From NCBI RefSeq assembly GCF_900106065.1, contig NZ_LT629796.1:806001-870000 (forward strand): a stretch of 64,000 bases of DNA, in the 5' to 3' direction. This DNA is from Pseudomonas mandelii. GTDB lineage: Bacteria; Pseudomonadota; Gammaproteobacteria; Pseudomonadales; Pseudomonadaceae. The notes under the pieces were generated by a model. That model was given only the letters and a program-made list of their open reading frames with translations. It had not been told where the DNA came from and searched no databases. The first letter of the stretch is position 1. Every line of letters starts with the position of its first letter. Shown in pieces: positions 53,471-62,416 of the stretch. The position numbers and the translations under genes were made by a program.

Positions 53471-56400
53471 TTACACCGACTCTTTCTTGATCCTGAACCA
53501 CGCCGCATACAACGCCGGCAAAAACAGCAATGTCAGCGCAGTCGCCACGATCAACCCGCCCATGATCGCTACCGCCATTGGCCCAAAGAATACGCTGCGA
53601 GACAGCGGAATCATCGCCAGTACCGCCGCGAGCGCGGTCAGCACAATTGGTCGGAAGCGTCGCACCGTGGCTTCGATGATTGCTTGCCACGGTTTGAGCC
53701 CGGCGGCGATGTCCTGCTCGATCTGGTCCACGAGAATGACCGAGTTACGCATGATCATCCCGGACAGTGCGATGGTCCCGAGCATCGCGACAAAACCGAA
53801 CGGCTGACGAAACACCATCAGGAACAGCGTCACGCCAATTAGACCCAGCGGTGCAGTCAGGAACACCATCACCGTGCGCGAGAAACTGCGCAGTTGCAGC
53901 ATCAGCAAGGTCAGCACCACCACAATGAACAGCGGCACGCCGGCCTTCACCGAGTTCTGGCCACGGGCCGAGTCTTCCACCGTGCCGCCGACGTCCAGCA
54001 AGTAACCGTCCGGCAATTCGGCGCGGATCGGGTCGAGGGTCGGCAAGATCTGCTGCACCAGCGTCGCCGGCTGTTCCTTGCCGTAGATGTCGGCGCGAAT
54101 CGTCACGTTCGGCAGGCGATTACGGTGCCAGATGATGCCTTCCTCAAAGCCATATTCCAGCGTCGCGACTTGCGACAGCGCGACGCTGCGGCCGTTGTCG
54201 GTCGGCACCGCCAGGCTCGGCAGCAACGACAGTTCGGTGCGCTCATGCAGGGTGCCGCGCAGCAGGATCTCGATCAACTCGTTGTCTTCGCGGTACTGGC
54301 TGACACTGGCCCCCGTCAGGGAGCTTTGCAGGAACTTCGACAGGTTCGCCGTGCTCACGCCCAAGGCCCGGGCGCGGTCCTGATCGACGTTCAGGTAGAC
54401 GACTTTGCTCGGTTCTTCCCAGTCCAGATGGACGTTCGCCACGTGCGGGTTCTCGCGAACCTTGGCCGCCACTTTGCGGGCCAATGCGCGGACTTCCTCG
54501 ATGTGCTCACCGGTCACCCGGAACTGCACCGGATAGCCAACCGGCGGACCGTTTTCAAGGCGTGTGACCCGAGAGCGCAAGGCGGGGAATTGTTCGTTGA
54601 GGGTTTCGATCAGCCAGGTGCGCAGGGTTTCACGCTCCTCGATGGTCTTGGCCAGGACGACAAACTGAGCAAAGCTGGCCGCCGGCAGTTGCTGATCCAG
54701 CGGCAGATAGAAACGCGGCGAACCGGTGCCGACGTAGGCCACGTAGTTGTCGATACCGGCGTGATCCTTCAGCAAGGCTTCAAGGCGTTTGACTTCGTCG
54801 GCGGTGTTGCTCAGGGACGCGCCTTCGGCGAGTTTCAGATCGACCATCAATTCAAGTCGACCCGAGGCCGGGAAGAATTGTTGCGGCACAAAGCGGAACA
54901 GCACGATCGAGCCGATGAACAACACCACGGTCAGCACGATGACAGTTTTACGCCAGCGCACGCACCACTCCACCAAGCGCCTGACCCGTTGATAGAACGG
55001 CGTGCCATAAGGGTCGGGCTGACCCGTGCCATGTTTGGCGGCATGAATCTTCGCCAGGTCCGGCAGGAGTTTTTCCCCCAGGTACGGCACAAACACCACC
55101 GCCACAATCCACGAAGCCAGCAACGCGATGGTCACCACCTGGAAGATTGAGCGCGTGTATTCCCCAGTGCCCGATTGCGCCGTGGCTATGGGCAAGAATC
55201 CGGCGGCGGTAATCAGGGTGCCGGTAAGCATCGGGAACGCGGTGCTGGTCCAGGCGTAACTGGCGGCCTTGATACGGTCGAAGCCCTGCTCCATTTTGAT
55301 CGCCATCATTTCCACGGCGATGATTGCGTCGTCGACCAACAAGCCCAAGGCCAGCACCAACGCGCCGAGGGAAATCTTGTGCAGGCCGATGCCAAGGTAA
55401 TACATGCAGGCGAAGGTCATCGCCAACACCAGCGGAATCGCCAGCGCCACCACCATGCCGGTGCGCACACCTAGGGAGAAAAAGCTCACCAGCAACACAA
55501 TCGCCAGGGCTTCCACCAACACCTGAACGAACTCGCCGACACCAGTTTTCACCGCTGCGGGCTGATCGGAAACCTTGCGCAGCTGCATGCCGGCCGGAAG
55601 GTTTTTCTGGATGCGGTCAAACTCGATCTCCAGCGCCTTGCCCAACACCAGAATGTCGCCGCCGTCCTTCATCGCGACGGCCAGACCGATGGCGTTTTCC
55701 GCCATGAAGCGCATTCGCGGCGCCGGTGGATCGTTGAAGCCGCGACGCACGTCCGCCACATCGGAAATACGGAAAGTGCGATCACCGACGCGGATCGGGA
55801 AGTTCTTGATCTCATCGACTGTCTGAAAATTCCCCGAGACCCGTAGCTGCAATCGCTCGCTGGTGGTTTCAAAGAACCCGGCCGTGGACACCGCGTTCTG
55901 CTCTTCAAGGGCTTGCTGCACGGCGGCCAATGGCAGACCGAGCGTGGCAAGCTTGACGTTGGAGAGTTCGATCCAGATCTTCTCGTCTTGCAGCCCGAGC
56001 AGATCGACCTTGCCCACATCCTTCACCCGTTGCAGCTGGATCTGAATGCGGTCGGCGTAATCCTTGAGCACCGCGTAATCAAATCCCTCGCCGGTCAGCG
56101 CATAGATATTGCCGAAGGTGGTGCCGAATTCATCGTTGAAAAACGGCCCCTGGATGCCCGGCGGCAACGTATGCCGAATGTCACTGACCTTTTTGCGAAC
56201 CTGATACCAAAGGTCCGGTATTTGCACCGAATGCAGGGAGTCACGAGCAATGAACGTCACCTGGGATTCGCCCGGGCGGGAGAACGACACGATGCGTTCG
56301 TATTCCCCGGTTTCCATCAGTTTCTTTTCAATGCGCTCGGTGACTTGGCGCGAGACTTCCTGCGCCGTGGCGCCCGGCCAGTTGGTGCGGATCACCATGG

Positions 56401-56536
56401 CCTTGAAGGTGAACGGCGGGTCTTCGCTCTGGCCGAGCTTGGTGTAGGAAAGCGCGCCGACGACGGCCAGCAAGAGCATCAGGAACAGTACGATCTGGCG
56501 ATTGCGCAGCGCCCATTCGGAAAGATTGAAACCCAT
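53471..56536 (-). CDS. mexK: RND multidrug efflux transporter permease, MexK type
   Basis: This inner-membrane proton-driven pump subunit takes up substrates from periplasm and membrane. The 1021-residue protein has the RND layout of 12 helices. The first is at about 13-30, and LVDDAIIAVEMMAIKMEQG is near residue 400, carrying the Asp pair of the proton relay. Two periplasmic loops (about 35-330 and 555-860) and a second helix bundle follow, ending LFLPALYAAWFRIKKESV. The adaptor gene lies 6 bp upstream and a divergent TetR gene follows it. As I recall, this order, ending next to rsmJ, matches mexL-mexJ-mexK of P. aeruginosa. No outer-membrane channel gene is present, also as for MexJK. Confidence 0.88.
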   Translation of the reverse strand: MGFNLSEWALRNRQIVLFLMLLLAVVGALSYTKLGQSEDPPFTFKAMVIRTNWPGATAQEVSRQVTERIEKKLMETGEYERIVSFSRPGESQVTFIARDSLHSVQIPDLWYQVRKKVSDIRHTLPPGIQGPFFNDEFGTTFGNIYALTGEGFDYAVLKDYADRIQIQLQRVKDVGKVDLLGLQDEKIWIELSNVKLATLGLPLAAVQQALEEQNAVSTAGFFETTSERLQLRVSGNFQTVDEIKNFPIRVGDRTFRISDVADVRRGFNDPPAPRMRFMAENAIGLAVAMKDGGDILVLGKALEIEFDRIQKNLPAGMQLRKVSDQPAAVKTGVGEFVQVLVEALAIVLLVSFFSLGVRTGMVVALAIPLVLAMTFACMYYLGIGLHKISLGALVLALGLLVDDAIIAVEMMAIKMEQGFDRIKAASYAWTSTAFPMLTGTLITAAGFLPIATAQSGTGEYTRSIFQVVTIALLASWIVAVVFVPYLGEKLLPDLAKIHAAKHGTGQPDPYGTPFYQRVRRLVEWCVRWRKTVIVLTVVLFIGSIVLFRFVPQQFFPASGRLELMVDLKLAEGASLSNTADEVKRLEALLKDHAGIDNYVAYVGTGSPRFYLPLDQQLPAASFAQFVVLAKTIEERETLRTWLIETLNEQFPALRSRVTRLENGPPVGYPVQFRVTGEHIEEVRALARKVAAKVRENPHVANVHLDWEEPSKVVYLNVDQDRARALGVSTANLSKFLQSSLTGASVSQYREDNELIEILLRGTLHERTELSLLPSLAVPTDNGRSVALSQVATLEYGFEEGIIWHRNRLPNVTIRADIYGKEQPATLVQQILPTLDPIRAELPDGYLLDVGGTVEDSARGQNSVKAGVPLFIVVVLTLLMLQLRSFSRTVMVFLTAPLGLIGVTLFLMVFRQPFGFVAMLGTIALSGMIMRNSVILVDQIEQDIAAGLKPWQAIIEATVRRFRPIVLTALAAVLAMIPLSRSVFFGPMAVAIMGGLIVATALTLLFLPALYAAWFRIKKESV

Positions 56537-56542
56537 CGGGGA

Positions 56543-57643
56543 TTACTCCTTGTCCGCCAGATTGACCACGCGGTTGGAGCGATCCACCGGGCGCACTTGC
56601 TGCCCTTCAAGCAAAACATGGACGCCAGCGGCCACCACCCAGTCGCTGGCATTCAGGCCTTCGAGCACCGGGACGGTTTTTTCGCCGAAGGCACCGACCC
56701 GGACCGGGGTTTTCTTCAAGGTATTGTTGGCACTGACGACCCAGACATAGGTCGCGCCGTTTTCCGCCGTCAGTGCCGATAGCGGTACGGACAGCGGTAT
56801 CACGTCAGTTGTCTGGACGAACACCCGGGCGCTCTGGCCGAGTTCGGCCGGGACCTTGCCGCCGGTGAATGAAATCCGGGCAGCGAAGGTGCGGGACTTT
56901 GGATCGGCAGCCGGCGACAGCTCACGGATGCGCCCGGCAAAACGCTGATCGGGCTGGGTCCAGAGTTCTACCGAGACGGGCTGACCAACCTTGAAGCGGC
57001 CGAAGCTCTGCTCCGGCAAGCTGATCAACACTTCACGCTCGCCATCGGTGGCGAGGGTGAACACGGTTTGCCCGGCCGCCACCACTTGCCCGACTTCCAC
57101 CGCACGCTTGGCCACCACGCCATCCTGGGGCGCTCGCAGCACCGCGTAGCTGGCCTGGTTGGTCGAGACGTTGAACTCGGCTTTGATTTGCTTGAGGCGT
57201 GCTTCACCGGATCGGTAAAGGTTTTCGGCGTTGTCGTACTGCGAACGGCTGACCATCTGACGGTCCATCAGCGTCTTGTAGCGATCACGCTCGGCGCGCA
57301 CCAGGCTCAGATTGGCCTCGGCGGCGGCCACTTGGGCACGGGTGGCTTCCAGTTGCAGGCGCACGTCCTGGGGATCGAGTTCGGCCAAAGGCTGATCGGC
57401 CTTGACCCGCTGCCCTTCTTCTACCAGTCGTCGACTTACCTTGCCGCCGATGCGAAACGCCAGGTCCGGCTCATAACGAGCCCGCACTTCACCCGGATAG
57501 CTTTCCATTGCCTGGGCCGAAGGCTCTGGCTGCACCACCATGGCCGGGCGGACAGTGGTTTTCGGCGCCTCTTCGTGGCCACACGCAGACAATAGAAACG
57601 CCAGACACACTGGCAACGCGAGGGGCAAGGCATAGCGGAACAT
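56543..57643 (-). CDS. mexJ: RND efflux periplasmic adaptor lipoprotein, MexJ type
   Basis: This membrane-fusion subunit links the RND permease to an outer-membrane channel. The 366-residue precursor has the lipoprotein signal MFRYALPLALPVCLAFLLSAC with lipobox LLSAC. A lipoyl/biotinyl-like half follows (YEPDLAFRIGGKVSRRLVEEGQRVKADQPLAELD), then a helical hairpin (about 95-150) and the second half VLRAPQDGVVAKRAVEVGQVVAAGQTVF. The beta-barrel and membrane-proximal domains end the protein. It starts just downstream of the TetR operator region and is the first gene of the pump operon. Confidence 0.9.
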   Translation of the reverse strand: MFRYALPLALPVCLAFLLSACGHEEAPKTTVRPAMVVQPEPSAQAMESYPGEVRARYEPDLAFRIGGKVSRRLVEEGQRVKADQPLAELDPQDVRLQLEATRAQVAAAEANLSLVRAERDRYKTLMDRQMVSRSQYDNAENLYRSGEARLKQIKAEFNVSTNQASYAVLRAPQDGVVAKRAVEVGQVVAAGQTVFTLATDGEREVLISLPEQSFGRFKVGQPVSVELWTQPDQRFAGRIRELSPAADPKSRTFAARISFTGGKVPAELGQSARVFVQTTDVIPLSVPLSALTAENGATYVWVVSANNTLKKTPVRVGAFGEKTVPVLEGLNASDWVVAAGVHVLLEGQQVRPVDRSNRVVNLADKE

Positions 57644-57680
57644 GGTGAAGGACCTTTCGCTAATGGTGCTTGGAATAATT

Positions 57681-57725
57681 ATACTGGCGAGTATGTTATT
57701 AATAGCAAACTCACCAGTCCAGTAT
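57681..57725. promoter_or_regulatory. Inverted-repeat operator region between mexJ and the TetR gene
   Basis: ACTGGCGAGT (57683-57692) and its inverse copy ACTCACCAGT (57709-57718, one mismatch) lie 16 bp apart. They are nested in a perfect outer repeat ATACTGG (57681-57687) / CCAGTAT (57719-57725). ATACTGGCGAGTAT is itself a palindrome. The 93-bp divergent gap contains no other structure. A TetR dimer pair is the natural candidate. Confidence 0.7.
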
Positions 57726-57736
57726 TAAAGCGAAGA

Positions 57737-58381
57737 ATGTCGAACAATCTTTCAGCACCCAACGGCCCGGGCCGCCCCAAGGATCTGGCCAAGCGCCAGG
57801 CCATCCTCGATGCGGCGAAAATTTTGTTTCTGAGTAATGGTTACGCCAGCACCAGCATGGATGCCGTGGCGGCTGAAGCCGGCGTGTCGAAGCTGACGGT
57901 CTACAGCCATTTCAACGACAAGGAGACGCTGTTCTCCGCCGCCGTGATGGCCAAGTGCGAAGAGCAGTTGCCCACACTGTTTTTCGAGTTGCCGGACGGC
58001 ATTTCGGTAGAAACGGTGCTGCTGAACATCGCACGCGGCTTTCACCAGCTGATCAACAGCGATGAATCGGTGAACCTGCATCGGCTGATAATGGCCTTGG
58101 GCAGCCAGGACCCGAAACTCTCACTGATCTTCTTCGAGGCCGGGCCGCAACGCATGTTGCATGGCATGGAACGGTTGCTGACCAAGGTTGATCAGAGCGG
58201 CGCGTTGAGCATCGATAAACCGCGCAATGCGGCCGAGCATTTCTTCTGCCTGCTCAAGGGCGCGGGCAATTTCCGCTTGCTGTATGGCTGCGGAGAGCCG
58301 GTGACGGGCGATGCGGCCGAGGAACATGTACGGGAAGTGGTGGGGTTGTTTATGCGGGCTTATCGACCAGAGACAGCCTGA
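57737..58381 (+). CDS. mexL: TetR-family repressor, MexL type
   Basis: The 214-residue regulator has an N-terminal helix-turn-helix in KRQAILDAAKILFLSNGYASTSMDAVAAEAGVSKLTVYSHFNDKETLFSAAV (about 19-70) and a helical ligand-binding domain. This fits the TetR-AcrR-EnvR group and its C-terminal family with PETVL-like motifs. Its divergence from the pump genes and the palindromes in the shared 93-bp gap point to local repression of both. The inducer is unknown. Size and position fit MexL of P. aeruginosa (about 212 residues, as I recall). Confidence 0.88.
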   Translation: MSNNLSAPNGPGRPKDLAKRQAILDAAKILFLSNGYASTSMDAVAAEAGVSKLTVYSHFNDKETLFSAAVMAKCEEQLPTLFFELPDGISVETVLLNIARGFHQLINSDESVNLHRLIMALGSQDPKLSLIFFEAGPQRMLHGMERLLTKVDQSGALSIDKPRNAAEHFFCLLKGAGNFRLLYGCGEPVTGDAAEEHVREVVGLFMRAYRPETA

Positions 58382-58408
58382 TAAGGCTTGGTTGTCTGGT
58401 CTGGCGCC

Positions 58409-58474
58409 TTCGCGGGCAAGCCTCGCTCCGACAGGTTTAACGCAGACCCTGTAAGAGCGAGGCTTGCCCGCGAA
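58409..58474. repeat. REP inverted pair, second subtype, between mexL and rsmJ
   Basis: TTCGCGGGCAAGCCTCGCTC and its inverse GAGCGAGGCTTGCCCGCGAA are tail-to-tail with about 26 bp between. This is the same core as at 45770 and 48312. The genes are convergent. Confidence 0.88.
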
Positions 58475-58489
58475 TGGTGCAACGCGGTC

Positions 58490-59272
58490 TTACGGCTTGA
58501 GCGCTTTCTTCGGATAAATGTCATACCGACTGGATTTGCCGTCCAGCGCATGACTGGGCTTGGGTCCGGCAATACACGGTGCCTTGCGCGGACGCTTGAC
58601 CACCACCCGATGGCTGGCCAGTGCCAATGCGGCCTCGAGCAGTGCCGGCGCATCGGGATCATCGCCGACCAACGGCCGGAACAGACGCATTTCCTTCTTC
58701 ACCAACGCCGTTTTCTCACGGTGCGGAAACATCGGGTCGAGGTAGATCACTTGCGGCGGCTCGCCTTCCCAGTTGCGCATGACCTCGATTGAGTTGCCCT
58801 TGAGCAACTTCATCCGCGCCACGATTGGCGCCACGTCGAAATCCTCCGCGCCACGGGCCAGTCCATCCTCAAGTAACGCGCCAATCAGCGGCTGACGCTC
58901 GATCAGGCTCATCTCGCAGCCAAGGCTCGCCAGCACGAACGCATCCTTGCCCAGCCCCGCCGTGGCATCCAGCACACGCGGACGCACGCCCTGGGCGATG
59001 CCCACTGCCTTGGCGATCATTTGCCCAGTGCCACCGCCGAACAACCGCCGATGCGCCGCGCCGCCCTCGACGAAGTCCACCCGCACCGGCCCCGGTGCGT
59101 CCGGCCCCAGTTGTTGCAGCTGCAAACCTTGTTCGCCCACCTGCAAGGCAAACTCGCCGTCATCCACGTGCAAAGGCAAGCCCAGGCGTTCGGCCCACTG
59201 CTCGGCTTGTGGCTGAAACGCCGGGGCTGAGGCCTCGACATGGATGCGGCAGGCCGCAGGTTGCTCAATCAT
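58490..59272 (-). CDS. rsmJ: 16S rRNA (guanine(1516)-N(2))-methyltransferase RsmJ
   Basis: RsmJ methylates G1516 in helix 45 of 16S rRNA. The 260-residue protein has the SAM site [41 protein letters not shown] (about 99-139). The [20 protein letters not shown] motif (about 176-195) resembles the catalytic D/N-P-P-Y/F loop, and the C-terminus has [14 protein letters not shown]. The family signature ADGR..QDA position reads [11 protein letters not shown]. It follows the pump cluster and converges with mexL. The frame is open from an ATG at 59272. Confidence 0.9.
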   Translation of the reverse strand: MIEQPAACRIHVEASAPAFQPQAEQWAERLGLPLHVDDGEFALQVGEQGLQLQQLGPDAPGPVRVDFVEGGAAHRRLFGGGTGQMIAKAVGIAQGVRPRVLDATAGLGKDAFVLASLGCEMSLIERQPLIGALLEDGLARGAEDFDVAPIVARMKLLKGNSIEVMRNWEGEPPQVIYLDPMFPHREKTALVKKEMRLFRPLVGDDPDAPALLEAALALASHRVVVKRPRKAPCIAGPKPSHALDGKSSRYDIYPKKALKP

Positions 59273-59365
59273 GGGGAAACACGCTCAAAAAATTAATGAT
59301 CGGCAAAAACGGCCGATAACAAAACTAACGAGCATTTTGCCAGAGCTGAGCGTCGACCGAGAAAA

Positions 59366-59986
59366 ATGTCAGGCATTCAATCCACATCCGTAGGCTACAT
59401 ATCGCGTCATGGCGATTATGGCCTGCGAAATTCCCAGGCACTGAGCGGCGTCAGTCACCTGTGGCAGGATTTTTTTGCCCAGGCCCTGGCCGAACAGTCG
59501 ACGGATGTGGTGCCGGCGTGTGGCACGTTTCCTCCGGTTGATCTCGAAAGCCCGGTGGAGCCGACCGTCGGCAGCGAACTGCTGGCGCACATCGTCAGCC
59601 AACGCGAATGCGATGTGAAAGAAACCGAAGTCAAACCACCCGAGCCGCTGTTCTTGCCGATTGCCGAGTTCGAAATGGACCTGGCCGACAAGCCTTTCCC
59701 GCCGTTCCCGGCTGAAGAAATCGTCGCCCAGCAGAAGCAACAAGACTTTGAAAGTGGCTGGGTGCGGCCGATCGTGCTCACCACCGGCCAGCCTGCGCCA
59801 GAAGCCGGCCCGGCACCACAACCGCGTCCTCTGCACTTGCCGATCGCCGAATTCGAACTCGACCTGCTGGACAAACCGTTCCCGCCGTTCTCCCCCGAAG
59901 AATTGGTCGAGCAACAAAAACACTTCGATTTCGATACCGGCTGGGCTCGCCCGATCGTCCTGCAAAATCTGCGCATCGCCGCCTGA
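59366..59986 (+). CDS. Uncharacterised protein with two 44-residue repeats
   Basis: The 206-residue protein has no signal peptide or membrane helix. Residues 95-138 and 156-199 are two copies of a 44-residue unit sharing 32 identities, each with LPIAEFE, DKPFPPF, EEIV/LVxQQK and GWxRPIVL. They are joined by a Pro-rich linker (TTGQPAPEAGPAPQPRP). The first 90 residues have ISRHGDYGLRNSQALSGVSHLWQDFFAQALAEQ, helical and unlike the rest. It is divergent from rsmJ with 93 bp between, which includes a small TCGGC/GCCGA hairpin. I do not recognise a family. Confidence 0.85.
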   Translation: MSGIQSTSVGYISRHGDYGLRNSQALSGVSHLWQDFFAQALAEQSTDVVPACGTFPPVDLESPVEPTVGSELLAHIVSQRECDVKETEVKPPEPLFLPIAEFEMDLADKPFPPFPAEEIVAQQKQQDFESGWVRPIVLTTGQPAPEAGPAPQPRPLHLPIAEFELDLLDKPFPPFSPEELVEQQKHFDFDTGWARPIVLQNLRIAA

Positions 59987-60002
59987 CCTTCAACAAAAGC
60001 CC

Positions 60003-60698
60003 TCAGCGACACACCCACCACGGCCCGACATCGACATGAAAGTGATTTCGATGGGCGGCGTTGTAGTCCGGGCTCAACACCACACTGAACACGCCACAGG
60101 CGCCATCGCGAACCTGGCGCAGAAACTGGGCGTCCTGATTATCCTTGGGCCAATCCCTGAGCACGCTGATGGAGCGACCATCCGCCAGGCGGAAACCGGC
60201 GATGTCCAGCGCATCGGCGCTGGCGTGCTGGCTTCGCCTGCCGTTTTCGCGGCCATAGACGTTGCGACAGGCGAAGCTGCCAAGATGATCGACCCGGCTG
60301 ACAGGCTGCCCATACACCGCTTGCGCGGCGGGTTGCAGGGCGTGGTGCTCGAACAGGGCAAACGACACCGCCAAACGGCAACTGGCGAGAAAGCTGCTGC
60401 TCAACCCCACATCGCCGCCCTGGACACGCAAGGTGTTGATCAATGGGCACGTCGCGCCGGGGCTGTCGGCCTGATGCGCAGCGCGTAAACCGGAGCTGCT
60501 CAAGGCCTGATCACACAATTGCGGATCATCGCGCAGGCGCATCAGTTTGTAGCGTGTCAGAAAGTTCGGGGCGGCCTTCACGTCCAGCGGCGCCCAAGGG
60601 TTCCACTGGGGTGGCAGCGAGATCCAGCCGCGCCAGACGCTCACGCCCGCCGCACCGATCATTAACAGCATCAACAACAGCCACCACCGAAACCGCAT
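60003..60698 (-). CDS. Extensin-like C-terminal family protein
   Basis: The 231-residue protein begins MRFRWWLLLMLLMIGAAGVSVWRGW, a membrane anchor or signal helix, followed by a periplasmic domain. It has SLPPQWNPWAPLD, LRDDPQLCDQALSSSGLRAA, DHLGSFACRNVYGRENGRRSQHASADALDIAGFRLADG and GACGVFSVVLSPDYNAAHRNHFHVDVGP. The conserved HASADALDIAGF and HxxHFHVD residues match the extensin-like C-terminal (Extensin_C) family, related to peptidase M15 metal sites (D-Ala carboxypeptidases). A wall-linked zinc enzyme is an inference. It lies 2 bp after the PEP-mutase-like gene. Confidence 0.82.
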   Translation of the reverse strand: MRFRWWLLLMLLMIGAAGVSVWRGWISLPPQWNPWAPLDVKAAPNFLTRYKLMRLRDDPQLCDQALSSSGLRAAHQADSPGATCPLINTLRVQGGDVGLSSSFLASCRLAVSFALFEHHALQPAAQAVYGQPVSRVDHLGSFACRNVYGRENGRRSQHASADALDIAGFRLADGRSISVLRDWPKDNQDAQFLRQVRDGACGVFSVVLSPDYNAAHRNHFHVDVGPWWVCR

Positions 60699-60700
60699 CG

Positions 60701-61522
60701 TCAGCCTTTGAACAATTGATTGGCCTTGGCATATGGCATCGACCGTGACGTGAACCCAAAGGTGCCCGACGTCTTGATCTCTTCGGCCGCGCGGAAAAAC
60801 TCGCCGTAGGCCGCCAAGGCCAGGGCCGAGCCGACGCTGATGCGTTTGACGCCCATCTCGCTCAATTGCTCCACCGTCAATTTGAGCCCCCCGGACATCA
60901 ACACGCTGACCGGTTTCGGCGCCACGGCGCGGACCACCGCCAACACGTCTTCAGCGCTGCGCAGCCCCGGCGCGTACAACACGTCCGCGCCCGCTTCGGC
61001 GAACGCCTGCAAACGGCGAATGGTATCGGCCAGGTCAGGATTGCCGTGCAGAAAATTCTCGGCACGGGCGGTCAGCATAAAAGGGAAAGGAAGGCTGCGA
61101 GCCGCTGCGACGGCGGCTTCAATGCGCGCCACGGCATGTTCGAAACAGTAGATCGGCGCGTCTTCACGACCGGTGGCATCTTCGATCGAGCCCCCGACCG
61201 CACCGGCCGCCGCGGCCGCCAAAATGCTTTGTGCGCACTCAGCCGGGTCGTCCGCGAAACCGTTTTCCAGATCCACTGCCACCGGCAGATCGGTGGCCGC
61301 GACAATCGCCCGCACGTTCGCCAGCGTATCGTCGAGCGTCAACCCTCCATCAGGGCGTGCGTTGGAAAAGGCATAACCTGCACTGGTGGTCGCCAGCGCC
61401 TCGAAACCCAGGCTGGCGAGCATCTTCGCCGAGCCGGCGTCCCACGGATTGGGAATGACAAAAGCGCCCTCGCGTTCGTGCAGTGCTTTGAACACCTGGG
61501 CTCGAAGGGTTTGCGCATCCAT
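60701..61522 (-). CDS. Isocitrate lyase / PEP mutase family enzyme
   Basis: The 273-residue TIM-barrel protein has IPNPWDAGSAKMLASLGFEALATTSAGYAFS (about 22-52), DLENGFADDPAEC with the metal-binding Asp, GGSIEDATGRED (about 123-134) and LPFPFMLTARAENFLHG, then a C-terminal helical part. This matches the PEP mutase/ICL superfamily branch of oxaloacetate decarboxylase and 2,3-dimethylmalate lyase-like proteins. The ICL/methylisocitrate-lyase KKCGH active-site Cys loop is not evident, so the carbon-carbon lyase substrate is uncertain. It lies between the extensin-like and DUF72 genes. Confidence 0.85.
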   Translation of the reverse strand: MDAQTLRAQVFKALHEREGAFVIPNPWDAGSAKMLASLGFEALATTSAGYAFSNARPDGGLTLDDTLANVRAIVAATDLPVAVDLENGFADDPAECAQSILAAAAAGAVGGSIEDATGREDAPIYCFEHAVARIEAAVAAARSLPFPFMLTARAENFLHGNPDLADTIRRLQAFAEAGADVLYAPGLRSAEDVLAVVRAVAPKPVSVLMSGGLKLTVEQLSEMGVKRISVGSALALAAYGEFFRAAEEIKTSGTFGFTSRSMPYAKANQLFKG

Positions 61523-61555
61523 TGGCAGGCTCCTGAAAAGGGGAACAAATCCGCC

Positions 61556-62416
61556 TCAGAGCAAGCCAAGTTGCTCGGCGGCGGGTTCTCTGTATAGCTC
61601 AGGCAACGGCGGCAAGCCAGGCAAACGCAGCATCAGTTTTGCGTGAAAACGTTGCGCCAGTTTGGCCGCCAGCAAGTTATCGGCAGTGTGCAGGAAGATG
61701 TAGGGCGTGCGGCCCTCTTCGATCCACAAAGCGATTTTCTCGACCCATGGCTCCAGAAACGGATCGTTCGCCTCAAGCTGCGGATGGCCGATGAAACGAA
61801 CCTGCGGAAACTGGGTAAACGCTGCCGGACGTGGCGGCACCCTGGGCTTTTTCGATTGGGCGTGGAGGACCGAAGGATCGGTCGACGTGCAACTGAACAG
61901 GGCTCGCGGATCAAGGCAGATGCGTTCTACGCCCCGATCCAGCAGCAGACGATTGAGCTTGCGTTCGCTATCGCCTTTGGCAAAGAACTCGTCATGCCGC
62001 ACTTCAACGGCCAGCGGTCGCTCAAGTGCATCGATGAAGCCGGCCAGTTCGGGCAATCGGTGTGGCGTGAAGCTTTTCGACAGTTGCAGCCACAGGGGCG
62101 AAACCCGTTCACCGAGCGGGCTGAGCAATTGCAGGAAGGTGTCGGCGGCGGTCAGTTGCTCGCGCAGGTCACCGCCGTGGCTGATGTCGCCGGGAAACTT
62201 GGCGGTGAAGCGAAAGTGTTCGGGCATGATTTCGGCCCAGCGCTGCACGGTGCTGGCAGCCGGGCTCGCGTAGAAGGTCGTATTGCCTTCTACGGCGTTG
62301 AATACTTGGGAATAGAGATTCAGGAAGTCAGCGGGCTTGGCATCTGGCGGATAAAGATAATCGCGCCAGGCGTTTTCACTCCAGGACGGGCAGCCGAGGT
62401 AATAAGGCAGCCGCAT
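61556..62416 (-). CDS. DUF72 family protein (YecE-like)
   Basis: The ATG at 62416 gives MRLPYYLGCPSWSENAWRDYLYPPDA and 286 residues. It shares its first base with the stop of the gene upstream (TGATG at 62414-62418). The protein has YSQVFNAVEGNTTFYASP (about 40-57), WAEIMPEHFRFTAKFPGDISHGGDL and LGERVSPLWLQLSKSFTP, and near the C-terminus FIGHPQLEANDPFLEPW and YIFLHTADNLLAAKLAQRFH. This is the TIM-barrel-like DUF72/YecE fold, whose activity is unknown. A 13-codon extension upstream is open but unlikely. Confidence 0.9.
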   Translation of the reverse strand: MRLPYYLGCPSWSENAWRDYLYPPDAKPADFLNLYSQVFNAVEGNTTFYASPAASTVQRWAEIMPEHFRFTAKFPGDISHGGDLREQLTAADTFLQLLSPLGERVSPLWLQLSKSFTPHRLPELAGFIDALERPLAVEVRHDEFFAKGDSERKLNRLLLDRGVERICLDPRALFSCTSTDPSVLHAQSKKPRVPPRPAAFTQFPQVRFIGHPQLEANDPFLEPWVEKIALWIEEGRTPYIFLHTADNLLAAKLAQRFHAKLMLRLPGLPPLPELYREPAAEQLGLL

